From assembly GCA_021205185.1 (NCBI GenBank), contig JAJPYB010000009.1:62001-126000 (forward strand): a stretch of DNA of 64,000 bases, written 5' to 3'. Made by a program: the position numbers and the translations under genes. Source of the DNA: Ruminococcus sp. (lineage in GTDB: Bacteria > Bacillota > Clostridia > Oscillospirales > Ruminococcaceae). Under the pieces are notes generated by a model, which did no database searches, was not told the origin of the DNA, and saw only the letters and a list, made by a program, of their open reading frames with translations. Positions 51,490 through 62,877 of this stretch are shown here, in pieces. Position 1 is the stretch's first letter. Every line of letters starts with the position of its first letter.

Positions 51490-52437
51490 TTATATCAATC
51501 CTTCTTTGTATGCTCCGTACAGGCAGACGCCATATGCGTTGTCGCAGGAAAAATCAGGTTCTGCAAAATAAGAATTTGAAAATTCTCTTTTAAGCTTGCT
51601 CGCAATAATCTTGTCCGACATAACTCCGCCTGCAAAAATAATTGGAATATCGCCAAAGCGTTCAATTTGGTAAATTGTCATCAACCGCAGAGCAGTATAA
51701 ATGTATTCAAGGCAAAATGCCGAGACGTCTTCCCTGCTCTCGCCTGTTTCAAACATTTGCCTGCACTTATTTTCAACGCCAGAAAGCGAGCAATCGCCAC
51801 TAATTAGATTGAGATTCATTTTAAATTGCCTGCTTGAATTTCGAGCCAGCTTTTCAAGCTCCTTGCCGCATGGAAATTGAAGCCCAAGCATAACGCCAGT
51901 TCTGTCTATAGCTTGTCCCGCCTTTAAATCTCTGGATTTTGAAACGAGAGAAACTATTATCTCACCGTTTTCATCAAAGCTTACGTGCAGACAGTCGGTC
52001 GTTCCTCCGCTTATATGAAACGCCAAAAACGGTTGACGATTTAAAACTAAATCGAACCGTTTTGCTGAATATGCTGCCGCTAAAATATGACCTGTCTGAT
52101 GAGTGGTCTTTATGTATTTGATTTTATTTATGTGAGATAGGCTCTGGGCTGTACCGCTTCCCACCAAAAAGCAAGGCATATAAGAGCCGCATTGACTGGT
52201 AGGAGAAACTGATGCGCAAACTGCGCTTATAGGTTCAGTCGCATTTTGCATCAGGTTTTTAAGGACAATTGGCAGCTGTCTGGTATGATGAAAAACAGCG
52301 TCAGACTGCCTGATTCCACGCTCTCCGCTTTTTACCGGCAAAAGCATTTTCTCACCATAAAGCTTGTTTTTACTAGAATCGTATAGTGCGGCGGAGGTAG
52401 TATAATTGCTGGTATCAATTCCTAAAATCAAAGACAT
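51490..52437 (-). CDS. TsaD/Kae1-like (M22) ASKHA-fold protein
   Basis: GIDTSNYTTSAAL; THQTGHILAA (HxxxH); CDNAYGVCLYGA; shorter and divergent relative to canonical TsaD. Confidence 0.8.
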   Translation of the reverse strand: MSLILGIDTSNYTTSAALYDSSKNKLYGEKMLLPVKSGERGIRQSDAVFHHTRQLPIVLKNLMQNATEPISAVCASVSPTSQCGSYMPCFLVGSGTAQSLSHINKIKYIKTTHQTGHILAAAYSAKRFDLVLNRQPFLAFHISGGTTDCLHVSFDENGEIIVSLVSKSRDLKAGQAIDRTGVMLGLQFPCGKELEKLARNSSRQFKMNLNLISGDCSLSGVENKCRQMFETGESREDVSAFCLEYIYTALRLMTIYQIERFGDIPIIFAGGVMSDKIIASKLKREFSNSYFAEPDFSCDNAYGVCLYGAYKEGLI

Positions 52438-52439
52438 TT

Positions 52440-52835
52440 TTACAAGCTCTCCGCAAACGAGCCAAATACTCCGTTTACAAATTTAATATCGCCCTCGAGT
52501 CCATATTTATCGACCAGCTTCATAGCTTCTGAAATAGCAACCTTTACAGGGATATTATATCCGTATAAAACCTCTGCAATGCCGATGCTCAGAACGGTTA
52601 CGTTGAGCTTTGGTATTCTTGAAACAGCTCTGGTGGTACTGAAGCTTTGAATAATATCATTTATATGGTCATTATTATGCAATACATCCCATACGAGCTT
52701 TCGTGTCTTATTTCCCAGATTTATACACTCAATCTCTCTGGCTGTTTCAAAAAGCTCGTCGTAGTCTTCGTTTAAAAACTTATTTTCAAAAAGCATTAAA
52801 AAAGCAGATTCTCTATATCCTAGCAATTCGTTCAT
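52440..52835 (-). CDS. nusB: Transcription antitermination factor NusB
   Basis: RESAFLMLFENKF; IPVKVAISEAMKLVDKYG; VNGVFGSFAE; start set at ATG (MNELLG). Confidence 0.9.
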   Translation of the reverse strand: MNELLGYRESAFLMLFENKFLNEDYDELFETAREIECINLGNKTRKLVWDVLHNNDHINDIIQSFSTTRAVSRIPKLNVTVLSIGIAEVLYGYNIPVKVAISEAMKLVDKYGLEGDIKFVNGVFGSFAESL

Positions 52836-52849
52836 ATTTTTCACGTCCT

Positions 52850-53248
52850 TTAAGATATACAATCTACAAGCGTTATGCTGACCTTACTAACGACTGCGCT
52901 TGTCATATCCTGAATTGTCTTTTTTATATTATTTTGCATTGATTCACAAACGGCGGCAACCGCACAGCCTCGCTTCATATTTATTGAAGCGAAAACCTCT
53001 ATTACTCCGTTTTTAAAGTTTATCTTGACGGAATGTCTTGTAAGGCGTGGCGAAATCTTAGAAAGTAGCTTATTTTCCGTAATTGGAACAAGACTAGCTC
53101 CGTCAGTTTCGGAAATTATTTTTTCAACTATAGCTATCAGACTATCCTTGCTGATGCTAAATGCTGTATTTGAATCAAACATTATAAACCTCCTGGGTAT
53201 GGTTAAACTGCTTGTATTCATTATAGCATTAAAATCCGATAAATACAA
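52850..53248 (-). CDS. Asp23/Gls24 family envelope stress protein-like
   Basis: Small Asp23-like sequence (VKINFKNGVIEVFASINMKRGCAVAAVCESMQNNIKKTIQDMTSAVVSKVSITLVDC) upstream of nusB. Confidence 0.75.
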   Translation of the reverse strand: MYLSDFNAIMNTSSLTIPRRFIMFDSNTAFSISKDSLIAIVEKIISETDGASLVPITENKLLSKISPRLTRHSVKINFKNGVIEVFASINMKRGCAVAAVCESMQNNIKKTIQDMTSAVVSKVSITLVDCIS

Positions 53249-53800
53249 CTATTTGACATCAAAAATTCGTATGTTTTCCGATTCTACCTCAACCTCGCTT
53301 AAAAGAATATCTTTAATCTGAGCGATTGAATCAGCGTCCAAATCGCCGCTTTTTACTACTATATTCGCTCCGTCCTCGTCAAGATAAACCACTGCGTCCT
53401 CAAATCCTGCGGCTAAAAGCAAGCTTTCTATTGTGCTTTCCTTTTCAATATAATTACTTACAGCCTCTGCGCTTTTAGCAGCTACCGCTTGTTCCTCTTC
53501 GGTAGAATCTCCGCCGTTTAATATGCTTTGAAGCGTTTGAATGGCCGTATCTCTTGATTCAAGTCTGTCAAGCCTTGCCTGTTCAAAATAGTCTACATCT
53601 TCGTCTTCACTTTCATCGGTCGTTTCACTTACAAACGCCGCTGTACCATAAGTTTTTGACGAGTTTTCAACAACCTCAGTTTCCGAAATCGTGTTAGAAT
53701 CTGAAACAACATAGTTTACATAAATAGCCGCTCCTAAAATCAGCGTCAGACAGGTCAGAATTATCTGCTTTTTTCCAATGATGAAATTAAACTTTTTCAT
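53249..53800 (-). CDS. spoIIIAH: Stage III sporulation protein AH
   Basis: N-terminal TM, RLDRLESRDTAIQTLQSIL, C-terminal YscJ-like domain; last gene of spoIIIA operon. Confidence 0.92.
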   Translation of the reverse strand: MKKFNFIIGKKQIILTCLTLILGAAIYVNYVVSDSNTISETEVVENSSKTYGTAAFVSETTDESEDEDVDYFEQARLDRLESRDTAIQTLQSILNGGDSTEEEQAVAAKSAEAVSNYIEKESTIESLLLAAGFEDAVVYLDEDGANIVVKSGDLDADSIAQIKDILLSEVEVESENIRIFDVK

Positions 53801-53820
53801 AAATATCTTATCCTTTCTTG

Positions 53821-54381
53821 CTACCCCTTGACAACGCAAACGCTGCTTGTGGGTATATTCAAAGCGGTGCTTACCGCTCTGTAAACCTTTTCGATTATTT
53901 CGTACCTGTCGCCGCCGCTACAAACGACAAGCACGCCTGTGACATTTGGTTCAACTATTTTCTTAATCAGCGGCTTTTGATTTCCGTCCTCGTCGATAAT
54001 TACCACCTTGTTGTTGTAGTCCTCACTTTGACTATCGTCGCTTTCGTTGCTTTGAGTGTCAAGCTCTTCGGCGTATACATACTCGGTAGTTCCGTCAACG
54101 GTGACAAGTATATCAACCTCCCCTACTCCGTCAATTTTCTTTATAATTGATAAAAGCTCGCTTTGTATTTTGTCCTTATAAGCTGTACTTGTGCTGTAAT
54201 AGTCGTCACTAACTGTTTCTGATTGAACGTCTTTGTCAGAAGAATCAAACAGCTCAGACAGTAAAATCAAAATCATTCCCAGCACTCCTACAATAACTAT
54301 TACGCAAAGCTTTTTGTTCTTTTTGAATTTCTCCTTTTGACTTGATATAAACGCTGATAAGTCAATCCTTTTTGATTTCAA
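53821..54381 (-). CDS. spoIIIAG: Stage III sporulation protein AG
   Basis: TM plus YscJ-like GVGEVDILVTVDGTTEYVYAEE; PNVTGVLVVCSGGD; synteny. Confidence 0.93.
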   Translation of the reverse strand: MKSKRIDLSAFISSQKEKFKKNKKLCVIVIVGVLGMILILLSELFDSSDKDVQSETVSDDYYSTSTAYKDKIQSELLSIIKKIDGVGEVDILVTVDGTTEYVYAEELDTQSNESDDSQSEDYNNKVVIIDEDGNQKPLIKKIVEPNVTGVLVVCSGGDRYEIIEKVYRAVSTALNIPTSSVCVVKG

Positions 54382-54829
54382 TTTCTATGTCCTCTGTTTC
54401 TAAAAAGTCTTTGATTACGTTTTGAATTTCTTCTTCGCTGTCGTCACTTGAGACTACTATTTTTTCAATTTCAATATTATTGTATTCATCACTTGTTGCT
54501 TTAATGTCAACAGATGAAACATCTATACCTTTTTCATTGAGCATTTGCGTAATGCTGCTTTCAAGACTTTCTTTGTAATCCTCGATAAGGGCGTCTGTTA
54601 CTTCTTCCTCAAGGGTTTCAATTTTGCTTAAATCGGGAGAATCTATAATATTTAAATTCAAGCTCAAGCCGTCCTCGAAAAACGGGTTTACAACTGAAAT
54701 TATAAAAATCAGTCCGATGATAAATTTTACGCACTTTTTGTAGTCGTTGTTTGGAAGCAGAAATTCTGTGATGGAAAGAATTATTCCTATAATGCAAAAC
54801 GCTTTGATAATTTCCTTTATAAGCTCCAT
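54362..54829 (-). CDS. spoIIIAF: Stage III sporulation protein AF
   Basis: Two N-terminal TMs, LLPNNDYKKCVKFIIGLI; synteny. Confidence 0.9.
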   Translation of the reverse strand: MELIKEIIKAFCIIGIILSITEFLLPNNDYKKCVKFIIGLIFIISVVNPFFEDGLSLNLNIIDSPDLSKIETLEEEVTDALIEDYKESLESSITQMLNEKGIDVSSVDIKATSDEYNNIEIEKIVVSSDDSEEEIQNVIKDFLETEDIEIEIKKD

Positions 54830-54831
54830 TG

Positions 54832-55953
54832 CTACACCACGTTCATACTAAGCATCATCATTACTGCAGTTGCAATAATAAATATCAGGGTAAAGCAGGC
54901 TAAAATTCCTAAAATGATTGATAAAACAGAGTTTATTCCGTCTAAAAGACCAGATACATTTTGCTGACCGAAAAACGTACTGATTCCTTTGGTTATTGAA
55001 AGCACAGCCTTTAAAATTACAACCGTTACAACAGGCGTTATTACAGAAAAAACGATTGCTATTATTCCAACTACACCAACGCCCGATTTTATGTAGCTCA
55101 TACTGCTGACTACAGTCTGGTAAGCGTCGCTTACAGCTCCGCCGACAACCGGAATAAAGCTTGAAGCGGCAAATTTGATAGCTCTTGTACCAAGCGTATC
55201 AGACGCCTGTCCTATAATTCCCTGAATGGAAATAACGCCTATAAAAATTGATGAAATAAGTCCTAACATCCACTTTGAAATTGTTTTTAATGAGCCTGAA
55301 AGATTTATGCCCATAAGAGAAGGGTTTATAGCTTCAACGACAGAAACGGCAATAGTAAAGCTCATAAAGGGAACCAGCAGGTTTTCAATAAAGAAGCCTA
55401 TAATTTCACACACGGAAAGAATTGTCACATAGTAGGAAATTCCAGATGATGTGCTACCGCCTGCTGCTAAAATGCTTGAAAATACAGGAACATAAGAATA
55501 CATAAATACTGTAGCGGCGGTAATGGTTTCGGTTACTATGTTTAAGCAGCGGCTTATAGACGGGTATAAAATTCCAACGCTTGCAAGGGACGCTATAACT
55601 CCTAAAATCGAATCCATATCGCCGCTATCCTCAAGCAGACTTTTTGTCATTGTCAGAATAATTATTACTATAAGCATTTCACCCATTAGCGTCAGAGGAT
55701 TTTTTATGTTTTGTAGTACAGTATCTCGTATAAGCTCAAGCCAATAGGTAGCCGACAGCTTGTCAACGTTTTCAGGAGTTTCAAAGGAAATATCGTTTTC
55801 GCTCATAAGGCTTTGAGCCTCATCGGGAAGTACCTCAGTCAGCGTTTTGTTGGTATCGCTTAAATACTCGTCCACATCATCTGCGCCGGCACTGAGCGTT
55901 GGAACTAAAAGCGCTATAAGGAAAACGCAAAGAACAATTTTTAACACCCTCAT
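54832..55953 (-). CDS. spoIIIAE: Stage III sporulation protein AE
   Basis: Polytopic SpoIIIAE sequence (AIKFAASSFIPVVGGAVSDAYQTVVSSMSYIKSGVG); synteny. Confidence 0.95.
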   Translation of the reverse strand: MRVLKIVLCVFLIALLVPTLSAGADDVDEYLSDTNKTLTEVLPDEAQSLMSENDISFETPENVDKLSATYWLELIRDTVLQNIKNPLTLMGEMLIVIIILTMTKSLLEDSGDMDSILGVIASLASVGILYPSISRCLNIVTETITAATVFMYSYVPVFSSILAAGGSTSSGISYYVTILSVCEIIGFFIENLLVPFMSFTIAVSVVEAINPSLMGINLSGSLKTISKWMLGLISSIFIGVISIQGIIGQASDTLGTRAIKFAASSFIPVVGGAVSDAYQTVVSSMSYIKSGVGVVGIIAIVFSVITPVVTVVILKAVLSITKGISTFFGQQNVSGLLDGINSVLSIILGILACFTLIFIIATAVMMMLSMNVV

Positions 55954-55955
55954 AT

Positions 55956-56342
55956 TTAACCTAACATCTCGTCAATCAAAGAAATTACCGATGAATACAG
56001 AGGCATTGCCAGAAGTAGGACGGTAATTCTTCCAAACATTTTTACATTTGAAGCCATTGCGCTTTCGCCGCAGTCCTTGCATAAATCGCTTGACAAGGAG
56101 GTTATAAAGCAAATACCGACGCTCTTAAAAAGAATTTCAGAGAACTCCTTGTCAACGCTGATTTTATTAAGCAGCGACTCAACCGTTTTTGTTATATCGC
56201 TGACATTGGATACAAGGATTATCATAATCAGCACAGCAACGCTTGCTGTAATTATGAATGAAAATTCGTGAGCTTCCTTTTCAAGCAGCTTGCAAACCGC
56301 ACAAGCTACAATGCTTAAAGCGCAAATTAAAATGATATCCAT
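55956..56342 (-). CDS. spoIIIAD: Stage III sporulation protein AD
   Basis: Small hydrophobic SpoIIIAC/AD-family protein, FKSVGICFITSLSSDLCKDCGESAMASNVKMFGRI; synteny. Confidence 0.94.
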   Translation of the reverse strand: MDIILICALSIVACAVCKLLEKEAHEFSFIITASVAVLIMIILVSNVSDITKTVESLLNKISVDKEFSEILFKSVGICFITSLSSDLCKDCGESAMASNVKMFGRITVLLLAMPLYSSVISLIDEMLG

Positions 56343-56345
56343 TTA

Positions 56346-56540
56346 TCAAAAACCGAACGCACTTTTAATTGTTTCAAACAGCTCGCTGACTTGATTTATT
56401 ACAAGTATTAAAACTATAACAAGTCCCGCAATCGTTATCATCATTGCCTGCTCGTCCCGTTCGGCTTTTTTTAGCAGGATATTCAGAATTGATACTATAA
56501 TTCCAACACCCGCTATTTTAAAAATCAAATCAACTTCCAT
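56346..56540 (-). CDS. spoIIIAC: Stage III sporulation protein AC
   Basis: 64-aa MEVDLIFKIAGVGIIVSILNILLKKAERDEQAMMITIAGLVIVL. Confidence 0.96.
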   Translation of the reverse strand: MEVDLIFKIAGVGIIVSILNILLKKAERDEQAMMITIAGLVIVLILVINQVSELFETIKSAFGF

Positions 56541-56550
56541 TTTGCTTCTC

Positions 56551-56970
56551 CTAAATAAGAATAATCGCTAAAAATGCACCAGACAGCACACCTAAAGAGC
56601 TATATAGCTTACATTTAGTCGGCGTTTTTCTTTCAAGCTCGTTGAGCTTTAGCTTCAATCGTTCCTCACAGCCTTCAAACAGCAAAAGCTGACCATCAAG
56701 CGGCGTTGTGCCAACGCTTTTACAAAGCTCTTCTATGAGCTTGTTTACTTCTTTATCGTTTATCTCCTCGCAAACTTGCCTCAAATCAGCTACAATTTTG
56801 CTTGAGCGTACTTTGTTGAATTTAAGCGATAGCTTACAGCTTAAAAGCTTGTCATATAAGCCTCTTATCGTATTAAGCTCCATTTGAGTTGCAACAGCTT
56901 TTTGGTGCCCTAGCAGACAAAGGGTAATAAAAATGATCAAAACGCCTGTATACTTAATTAGCATTTTCAA
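56551..56970 (-). CDS. spoIIIAB: Stage III sporulation protein AB
   Basis: Size, terminal TMs, LGTTPLDGQ-like sequence (SVGTTPLDGQ); synteny. Confidence 0.88.
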   Translation of the reverse strand: MKMLIKYTGVLIIFITLCLLGHQKAVATQMELNTIRGLYDKLLSCKLSLKFNKVRSSKIVADLRQVCEEINDKEVNKLIEELCKSVGTTPLDGQLLLFEGCEERLKLKLNELERKTPTKCKLYSSLGVLSGAFLAIILI

Positions 56971-57883
56971 CGCTCTCTTTCTGGAGGTCTTTTATCTCGC
57001 AAATCTTTTTGTCTCTTGAAAGGCAAATAATTGTATCAAAGAATCTTTTCTTTAGCATCTTTTTGATAAGAGGCTTCTCTATCGCTTCGTATATCGACTG
57101 TGCGTGTGTGGTAGCTATTAGCTTGACGCCAGAGTTAAAAAGATATTCAAAGCTAGGTAGTTCGTTTTTTGAGCCTATTTCATCGCAGATTATATATCTT
57201 GGCGACAAAAGTCTTACAGCACGTACAATACCCTCCTGCTTTGAAACGCCGCTTAAAACGTCTGTAAGCTTGCCAACATCATTTTCTATAATACCGTTAT
57301 CAGCAGCGGCAATTTCATTTCTCTCATCAATTATCGTAACTGAAAATTTATTTCCCAGCTCTCTTGCTAAATCTCTTAAAACGGTCGTTTTGCCACTTGC
57401 AGGCGGACCGCATATAAGCAGACTTACAGGCTCTTTAAAGCTGACTGCTTCAAAAATTTTCTTTGAGCAGTATTTTACCTCTCTTGCAATTCTGATGTTT
57501 ATTCCAGTTATATCATTGATTCTTGAAATTTCGCCATTATCGTAAACGAAGGACGAGGAAAAGCCTACCCTATTGCCGCCCTGAGTTGTAATGTAGCCAT
57601 TTTTAAGCTCCTGTTCAAAGCTATAAAGAGAATTGTCAAACGAGCTAAGATATGTGTATTCAATGTCGGCTTTATAAACCTTTATTGCGTTTGCGGTAGA
57701 CAGCGATAAATTTCCGCCGTAAGTTACAAAGTATTCGCAGTCTTGCGCTTTTACAGTTAAATAGTTGCCCACACGAAGTCTTATTTCACAAATTTTTTGG
57801 ATGTCTGAAAGAGAGAGCTTTTCAATAGCGTTTTTTATTCCGAGCGGTAACAGATCAAGAGCGTAAAGGTATTTGTTGTTCAT
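56954..57883 (-). CDS. spoIIIAA: Stage III sporulation protein AA (ATPase)
   Basis: ICGPPASGKTTVLRDLAREL; RYIICDEIG; synteny. Confidence 0.95.
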   Translation of the reverse strand: MNNKYLYALDLLPLGIKNAIEKLSLSDIQKICEIRLRVGNYLTVKAQDCEYFVTYGGNLSLSTANAIKVYKADIEYTYLSSFDNSLYSFEQELKNGYITTQGGNRVGFSSSFVYDNGEISRINDITGINIRIAREVKYCSKKIFEAVSFKEPVSLLICGPPASGKTTVLRDLARELGNKFSVTIIDERNEIAAADNGIIENDVGKLTDVLSGVSKQEGIVRAVRLLSPRYIICDEIGSKNELPSFEYLFNSGVKLIATTHAQSIYEAIEKPLIKKMLKKRFFDTIICLSRDKKICEIKDLQKESVENAN

Positions 57884-57911
57884 AATCGGCTCCTTTCTAA
57901 ACTCCTACAAA

Positions 57912-57941
57912 ATAGTATGTGAATAGTTGTCCAATTATGAC
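57912..57941 (-). promoter_or_regulatory. Putative sigma-E promoter for spoIIIA operon
   Basis: Minus strand GTCATAATT-(13 nt)-CATACTAT; close to sigma-E-type elements. Confidence 0.5.
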
Positions 57942-57956
57942 TGGCGGCATTATCTG

Positions 57957-57985
57957 TTGACAATTATTAGCTATTCCCGTATAAT
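57957..57985 (+). promoter_or_regulatory. Putative sigma-A promoter for the GNAT gene
   Basis: TTGACA - 17 nt - TATAAT. Confidence 0.65.
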
Positions 57986-58018
57986 TAAGGTAGAAATTTG
58001 AGAAGTGGAAGTGTAAAT

Positions 58019-58519
58019 ATGGAAACGAAAATTGTAAAATCAGATGAAGAGATTAACGACCTGGTAAAAATGGCTGACAGCGTTTGGCACGAAGCGTTTG
58101 CTGATATGATAACAACTGAGCAAATCGACTATATGCTTGAAAAGTTTTTAAGCGTTGACGCTATCAAGGCTTCATTTGAAACAGGTTATGAGTATTATTT
58201 TTTATGCGACGGTGATGTGATTGTTGGATTTATTGCAATTTGCCCAAAGAGCGACGATACGCTATTTCTTTCAAAGCTTTATATTTTAAGCGAGTACAGA
58301 GGAAAGGGTTATCTTGGCAGCACGTTTGATTTTCTTAAAAAATATGCGGCGAATAAGGGCCTATCAAGCATCTGGCTTACAGTTAATAAGCACAACGGAC
58401 GAGCAATCGCTGCATACAAGAAAATGGGAATGGACATAATAAGAAGTGAGGTTACAGATATAGGCTGTGGCTTTGTTATGGATGATTATGTTTTCGAGCT
58501 TCAGTCCTCAAAATTTTGA
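58019..58519 (+). CDS. GNAT family N-acetyltransferase
   Basis: LYILSEYRGKGYLGSTFDFLKKYA; LTVNKHNGRAIAAYKKMGM. Confidence 0.88.
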   Translation: METKIVKSDEEINDLVKMADSVWHEAFADMITTEQIDYMLEKFLSVDAIKASFETGYEYYFLCDGDVIVGFIAICPKSDDTLFLSKLYILSEYRGKGYLGSTFDFLKKYAANKGLSSIWLTVNKHNGRAIAAYKKMGMDIIRSEVTDIGCGFVMDDYVFELQSSKF

Positions 58520-58548
58520 AAAAATATTGTAAAAAGCACAGAATGTAA

Positions 58549-58578
58549 TTGACCGGATACTTTTGAAAATGGTATACT
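58549..58578 (+). promoter_or_regulatory. Putative sigma-A promoter for pyk
   Basis: TTGACC - 18 nt - TATACT. Confidence 0.5.
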
Positions 58579-58622
58579 ATTCTTGTGGCAATAGCCTTCA
58601 CAAAAATCAAGGAGAATAGCTT

Positions 58623-60047
58623 ATGAGAAAGACAAAAATTGTATGTACTATCGGTCCTGCTACCGATGACGATCAAATTATAAGAGATTTAATGACAAAC
58701 GGTATGAACGTAGCAAGATTTAACTTTTCGCACGGCGATTATGAAACTCACGAAAAGAGATTCAATCAAATCGTAAAAATCAGAGAGGAGCTTAATCTTC
58801 CGATCGCTACAATGCTTGACACCAAAGGCCCTGAAATACGACTTAAAAAGTTTGAAAACGGTAGCGTTGAGGTTTCTGACGGAGATACCTTTACGCTGAC
58901 GACTGAGGACGTTCCGGGAACTAAGGAGCGAGGTTCGATTACCTTTGCGAAGCTTCCTGATGACGTTAAAATAGGCTCGTCTATTTTAATCAATGACGGA
59001 GTTATCGAGCTTAAGGTTACAAAAATAGACGGCACTGAAATAATCTGCGAGGTAATTCACGGCGGAGTTATTTCCGACAACAAGGGCGTAAACGTTCCCG
59101 GAGTTCGCCTTTCAATGCCGTACATCAGCGACAGAGATATGCTTGACTTACAGTTTGGCGCAAAAATGGGATTTGATTTTATTGCGGCTTCATTCGTCAG
59201 AAGCGGAGCTGATGTTTCCTATCTCAGAAACTTTACTCAGTCGCTGGGCTGGACAACTCCTAAAATTATTGCAAAAATTGAAAATATGGACGGAGTTGTC
59301 AACATTGACGAGATTTTAGAGGCAGCTGACGGAATAATGGTTGCCAGAGGAGATATGGGAGTTGAAATTCCGTTTGAGCAAATTCCAGCTATTCAGAAGG
59401 AGCTTATAAGCAAGGCTTATAATGCGGGAAAACAGGTTATAACTGCTACTCAGATGCTCGAATCTATGATTCATAATCCACGACCGACAAGAGCTGAAAT
59501 TACTGACGTTGCAAACGCTATTTACGACGGAACCTCAGCTATTATGCTAAGCGGCGAAACGGCTGCGGGCGACTTCCCTGTTGAAGCGGTCAAGACTATG
59601 GCGCTTATTGCTGAAACAACCGAGAAGGACATAAACTACTCGCATGACTTCTCACTGAAAACGTACAATACAAATCTCAGCATTACAAACGCTATTTCTC
59701 ACGCAACTGTAACTACTGCTCACGACTTAAATGCAGGAGCTATTATTGCTTTAACCAAGGGCGGAAGCACAGCAAGAATGGTTTCAAAATATCGTCCTGA
59801 CTGCCCTATTGTAGGACTTACTACAAGTCCCATAACCTGCAGACAGCTTAATATGTCCTGGGGCATATATCCAGGAATAGTTGAAGAAATGTACAATACA
59901 GACGAGCTTATAGACCATGCTATTGATACTGCTTTAAAGCTTGGATACGTAACTGACGGCGATATAGCGGTTATTACGGGCGGTGTGCCTTTAGGAGTTG
60001 CTGGAACTACAAATCTTCTGAAGGTACAAAAGGTCAAGGAAAGATAA
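58623..60047 (+). CDS. pyk: Pyruvate kinase
   Basis: KTKIVCTIGPATDD, IIAKIENMDGV, MVARGDMGVEIP; no C-terminal PEP-utilizer-type extension. Confidence 0.97.
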   Translation: MRKTKIVCTIGPATDDDQIIRDLMTNGMNVARFNFSHGDYETHEKRFNQIVKIREELNLPIATMLDTKGPEIRLKKFENGSVEVSDGDTFTLTTEDVPGTKERGSITFAKLPDDVKIGSSILINDGVIELKVTKIDGTEIICEVIHGGVISDNKGVNVPGVRLSMPYISDRDMLDLQFGAKMGFDFIAASFVRSGADVSYLRNFTQSLGWTTPKIIAKIENMDGVVNIDEILEAADGIMVARGDMGVEIPFEQIPAIQKELISKAYNAGKQVITATQMLESMIHNPRPTRAEITDVANAIYDGTSAIMLSGETAAGDFPVEAVKTMALIAETTEKDINYSHDFSLKTYNTNLSITNAISHATVTTAHDLNAGAIIALTKGGSTARMVSKYRPDCPIVGLTTSPITCRQLNMSWGIYPGIVEEMYNTDELIDHAIDTALKLGYVTDGDIAVITGGVPLGVAGTTNLLKVQKVKER

Positions 60048-60069
60048 AATTTAAAATCCGGGCATAAAA

Positions 60070-60100
60070 AATCCCTGAGGAAATTTATCCTCAGGGTTTT
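60070..60100. terminator. Bidirectional terminator between pyk and atpC
   Basis: CCCTGAGGA-aattta-TCCTCAGGG with A/T tracts. Confidence 0.8.
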
Positions 60101-60122
60101 GTTTTACAAATATTAAAGTCGT

Positions 60123-60536
60123 TTACTTCTGACAGTTATAAACTGAAATTCTGGTAAGCGCTCTTTTAAGTTTTGCTTCAGCAAAGTCAAATGCTGCACC
60201 CGACTTTTTAGCTTCGGCAATTTTTTCCTCAGCACGCTTTTTAGCGGCTTCGGCTCTGTCAATGTCAATCTCGTCCGCCCATTCGGCAGATTGAGGTAAA
60301 ATAGTAACCTCGCCGTTTGCGACTACCATTATTCCGTCAGCTACCGCCGCAATTCTATACTCGTCAGTTTCAATTTGCTTTACCTTCAAGGGACCTGTCA
60401 AAATATTTGAAACATAGTCTATATGGCCAGCTAAAATTCCTGTGTCGCCCTCAGAGGTACGCACAACAATCTGAGTTGTTTCTCCGTCGAAAAAGGTTTT
60501 CTCAGGAGTTATAATTTTGAGTTTGTACGAATTCAT
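60123..60536 (-). CDS. atpC: F0F1 ATP synthase epsilon subunit
   Basis: LKIITPEKTFFDGETTQIVVRTSEGDTGILAGH. Confidence 0.95.
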   Translation of the reverse strand: MNSYKLKIITPEKTFFDGETTQIVVRTSEGDTGILAGHIDYVSNILTGPLKVKQIETDEYRIAAVADGIMVVANGEVTILPQSAEWADEIDIDRAEAAKKRAEEKIAEAKKSGAAFDFAEAKLKRALTRISVYNCQK

Positions 60537-60547
60537 TAAGGCTTCAC

Positions 60548-62862
<2,315 letters not shown>

Positions 62863-62877
62863 GTTTTATCGCCACCT

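Noticed and set aside
57009-57545. 178-aa plus-strand ORF
   Set aside because: Antisense shadow of spoIIIAA, which has strong motif and synteny support
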